Assembly (NCBI RefSeq): GCF_003367195.1
Contig: NZ_QRGO01000002.1
Span: forward strand, 186,001 to 250,000
DNA: 64,000 nucleotides
Reading direction: 5' to 3'
Source: Undibacter mobilis
GTDB taxonomy: Bacteria; Pseudomonadota; Alphaproteobacteria; Rhizobiales; Xanthobacteraceae
The stretch's first letter is position 1. The number at the start of each line of letters is the position of its first letter. The position numbers were made by a program, and so were the translations under genes. A model generated the notes under the pieces. That model saw nothing but the letters and a program-made list of their open reading frames with translations, ran no database searches and was not told where the DNA came from. Of the stretch, positions 61,727-64,000 are shown in pieces.

Positions 61727-63379
61727 ATGAATAATCTTCTGACGCTATTTAACTCCGATCGCTGGGAGGAATATTCCCAGGGCGGTTTCTGGGGCAATGA
61801 CACGCTATACAGCCTCGTGCGCGGCCACGCCCAACGCACGCCGGACCGCATCGCGATCCGCAGTGCCGGCGGCGATTTAAGCTATCGTCGGTTGGTTGAT
61901 CTGGTTGATGCGTTTGCCGGCGACCTCGCCGAAACCGGGGTCAGCCTGGGACAGCGCGTCGCCGTATGGCTGCCGAGCCGCCCGGAAACAATCATCGCCC
62001 TGCTCGCCTGTAGCCGCAACAGATACATCTGCTGCCCCTCCCTGCACCGCGATCACACCGTGGGCGACATTGTCGCCTTGCTGAAGCGCATGCGCGCCGT
62101 GGCCGTGGTTGCCGAGGCGGGCTATGGCGCCGACGCCAGCAAAAATGATTTATTCGCGCAACTCGGCGAAGTCGAAACGCTTCGCAAGGTGTACCGGCTG
62201 GAAAAAACCGATGGCGGCCGCGCACCAGGGATTATCGCACCGGCCGGTTCCGTGGCCGCGGCACCGAAAGGAAATCCCAACACCATCCTCTATCTCGCTT
62301 TCACCTCCGGCACGACCGGCGAGCCGAAAGGCGTGATGCACAGCGACAATACACTGCTTGCCAACGCGCGCGCTCTGGCGGCCGACTGGAACATCAACGA
62401 GACGTCCGTCGTCTATTCGCTGAGCCCTCTGAGCCACAATCTCGGGTTTGGCGCGATGATCATGGCGCTCGGCATGGGCGGGCAAATCGTTATCCACGAT
62501 TTGCCGCGCGGGGCGAGTCTGATCGATCGCCTGATCGACACCGGCACAACCTTTCTCGTCGGCGTGCCGACACATGCGATCGACCTCCTTGCCGAGGTCA
62601 AGGCGCGCAACCTCGCTGGTATCGGTAGACTGCAAGGATTCCGCATTTCCGGCGCGCAAGCCCCGCAGGAATTGGTCGCCGAGTTGATCGCACGCGGTAT
62701 TATTCCGCAAAGCGGTTACGGCATGACCGAGACTTGCTCCCATCAATACACGCTTCCCAATGACGACCCGCGTCTTATTGTCGAGAGCTGCGGCCGCAGC
62801 AGCCCCGGCTACGAGATCCGCATCTTCGATCGCGAAGATCAAAATCGGGAACTGGCGGCCGGCGAGATCGGTCAGATCGGCGGGCGGGGCGCCAGCCTGA
62901 TGCTCGGCTATTTCGACGATCAGAAGTCGACGGAAGACTCCTTCAACCGCGATGGCTGGTTCATGACCGGCGATCTCGGCTGGGTCGATGAGAACGGCTA
63001 TCTGCGCATCACGGGCCGCAAGAAAGACGTCATCATTCGCGGCGGCCACAACATTTATCCTGCCAGGATTGAAGCATTGGCCGCGACGCATGATGCCGTC
63101 CAGCGCGCCGCCGCCGTTCCCGTTCCGGACCAGCGCCTCGGTGAACGTGTGTGCCTCGCTATTATGACGCGGCCCGGAAAGTCGGTCGATGCGCCGGAAA
63201 TCCTCCAGCACCTCGACGATGCCGGGCTGTCGAAATACGACATGCCAGAATTCTTCCTGCGCGTCGATGAAATCCCTCTCACTGCCAGCGGCAAGATTCG
63301 CAAGCGCGATGTCAGCGACTGGATTGCCGACGGCCGCGTCACACCGGAACCTGTGCGCTTCCAAGCCAAGACACAATGA
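61727..63379 (+). CDS. Acyl-CoA ligase (AMP-binding), cyclohexanecarboxylate-CoA ligase-like
   Basis: A 550-residue adenylate-forming ligase. A5-like core LAFTSGTTGEPKGVM (about 191-205) binds ATP; MTGDLGWVDENGYLRITGRKKDVII (about 404-428) spans the hinge; catalytic Lys is in TASGKIRKRDV near 524. The N-terminal 40 residues and overall length resemble the AliA-type and medium/aryl-acid ligases. It activates a carboxylic acid to its CoA thioester with ATP. It is followed by a PaaI thioesterase gene overlapping by four bases, which could release stalled CoA esters. Confidence 0.93.
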   Translation: MNNLLTLFNSDRWEEYSQGGFWGNDTLYSLVRGHAQRTPDRIAIRSAGGDLSYRRLVDLVDAFAGDLAETGVSLGQRVAVWLPSRPETIIALLACSRNRYICCPSLHRDHTVGDIVALLKRMRAVAVVAEAGYGADASKNDLFAQLGEVETLRKVYRLEKTDGGRAPGIIAPAGSVAAAPKGNPNTILYLAFTSGTTGEPKGVMHSDNTLLANARALAADWNINETSVVYSLSPLSHNLGFGAMIMALGMGGQIVIHDLPRGASLIDRLIDTGTTFLVGVPTHAIDLLAEVKARNLAGIGRLQGFRISGAQAPQELVAELIARGIIPQSGYGMTETCSHQYTLPNDDPRLIVESCGRSSPGYEIRIFDREDQNRELAAGEIGQIGGRGASLMLGYFDDQKSTEDSFNRDGWFMTGDLGWVDENGYLRITGRKKDVIIRGGHNIYPARIEALAATHDAVQRAAAVPVPDQRLGERVCLAIMTRPGKSVDAPEILQHLDDAGLSKYDMPEFFLRVDEIPLTASGKIRKRDVSDWIADGRVTPEPVRFQAKTQ

Positions 63380-63795
63380 GCCACGCCCACAGCGATGCAC
63401 TCGCGCGACTGCGAGAACAGATGGAAGGGCCGCCGTTCCATCACCTGCTGCGGCCGCAAGCTGTCGATGTCGATCCGGAAGGCGGGACCATCACCATCCG
63501 TCTTCAATTTCGCGATGAATTGGCGCGCGCCAAGAGCGACAGAGCCTTTCATGGCGGCGTCATTGCTTCGCTGATAGATCTTGCCGGCCACGCTGCCGTC
63601 GCCGTAAAGATCGGCCGCATGGCGCCGACCATCGACCTGCGTATCGACTACATGAGCCGGGCCGAAGGCGAGGCGATCACGGCCCACGCCAAATTGCTGA
63701 AGGCCGGCCGCTCAGTGGCACGGGTCGACATCGAAGTTTTTGATGCGCAAAACAGATCCGTTGCACTCGGCCGCGGTACCTACAGCACGATCTGA
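63376..63795 (+). CDS. PaaI-family hot-dog thioesterase
   Basis: A 139-residue acyl-CoA thioesterase of the PaaI/YbgC hot-dog fold. The catalytic element is FHGGVIASLIDLAGHAAV near 55-72 with Asp in LIDLAGH as the likely catalytic acid; TIDLRIDYMSRAEG and RSVARVDIEVFD follow. The ATG overlaps the stop of the ligase gene by four bases (ATGA), so the two are coupled. PaaI proteins free CoA from stalled aryl- or acyl-CoA intermediates, supporting a role in the same pathway. Confidence 0.93.
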   Translation: MSHAHSDALARLREQMEGPPFHHLLRPQAVDVDPEGGTITIRLQFRDELARAKSDRAFHGGVIASLIDLAGHAAVAVKIGRMAPTIDLRIDYMSRAEGEAITAHAKLLKAGRSVARVDIEVFDAQNRSVALGRGTYSTI

Positions 63796-64000
63796 ATACG
63801 GAAAACGGCGCAAGTCTGCCGCAGGTCTCACCTATTATCACGCTGTGTACTTATTGCTACAACTTTGCCGGACAGCTTTCGTTCGCCTCATGGGCACAAA
63901 TGCCGGGTTTGCGGCAGCTTTTAACGGTGGCGGCCCGCCGTCGCTTGCGCAATATCATCTGCTGTATTAAAAACGAGATAGTTGTCTCACTCCGGATTTT
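63796..64000. other. Right-end intergenic sequence
   Basis: No gene seen. The frame at 63740-63970 overlaps the thioesterase gene out of frame and is not convincing. The stretch is relatively AT-rich near 63835-63860 and 63955-64000 and may be the promoter region of a gene beyond the window. Confidence 0.4.

Noticed and set aside
63740..63970. 76-residue frame at the right end
   Set aside because: It overlaps the thioesterase out of frame and has no ribosome site or domain.

Overview
The window looks like a chromosomal segment of a GC-rich alphaproteobacterium of the order Rhizobiales, most likely on the Bradyrhizobiaceae/Xanthobacteraceae side. This is inferred from gene content and family resemblance: DUF2865 and DUF1289 proteins, two tandem Kup transporters, class II DAHP synthase, Atm1-type exporter, TakP/FcbT-type TRAP genes, PssA/Psd phospholipid genes, and CcrM/CtrA-era style histidine kinases. 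No rRNA, tRNA, CRISPR array, transposase or phage gene was recognised. All identifications come from reading the translated sequence, not from database searches.

Layout. 1-2 kb: truncated zinc-type alcohol dehydrogenase/quinone reductase and an LpxL-like acyltransferase, then a rhodanese. 2-8 kb (minus strand): two tandem kup genes and an isolated motA-motB pair. 8-10.7 kb (plus): mmsA, an Inh-like lipoprotein and a glutathione transferase. 10.7-15.6 kb (minus): atm1-type ABC exporter, psd, pssA and a solitary ureE with a very His-rich tail; between psd and pssA lies a 573-base gene-free block full of inverted repeats. 15.7-21.3 kb: LOG-family gene facing a tight eight-gene minus-strand operon cysS, GFA protein, GNAT, two single-helix microproteins, cimA, Tat-type deaminase, VOC protein. 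21.7-28.2 kb: secreted six-cysteine protein, hybrid histidine kinase, DoxX, MarR regulator, zeta-class GST, EamA transporter, DUF2865 protein. 28.3-37 kb: nadE, class II aroG, gor, DUF2059, rpiA, gph, PEGA lipoprotein, moaA. 37-43 kb: TRAP dctQ-dctM followed by two intact and one broken substrate-binding protein genes. 43-51.8 kb: apbC, hydroxyacid dehydrogenase, small proteins, MBL hydrolase, GST, histidine kinase, DUF1289, aspartic protease, TauE, dusA. Several cloverleaf-like palindromic repeats sit in this stretch.

From about 51.9 kb the character changes. After an 0.8 kb degenerate gap with a possible acyl-CoA dehydrogenase relic comes a coherent catabolic cluster to 63.8 kb: an SsuABC/NMT1-type ABC transporter, an isochorismatase-family amidohydrolase, a PuuE-like deacetylase-fold hydrolase and an MBL hydrolase (one minus-strand unit with a recognisable sigma70-type promoter); a class II aldolase, TcuA and TcuB (second minus-strand unit); and, divergently, an acyl-CoA ligase and a PaaI thioesterase. 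The most economical reading is uptake of a nitrogen-containing cyclic or amide compound, two hydrolytic C-N cleavages, quinone-linked dehydrogenation and CoA activation of the carbon skeleton. The substrate is unknown. This cluster is the best candidate in the window for an undescribed pathway. No regulator gene for it lies within the window.
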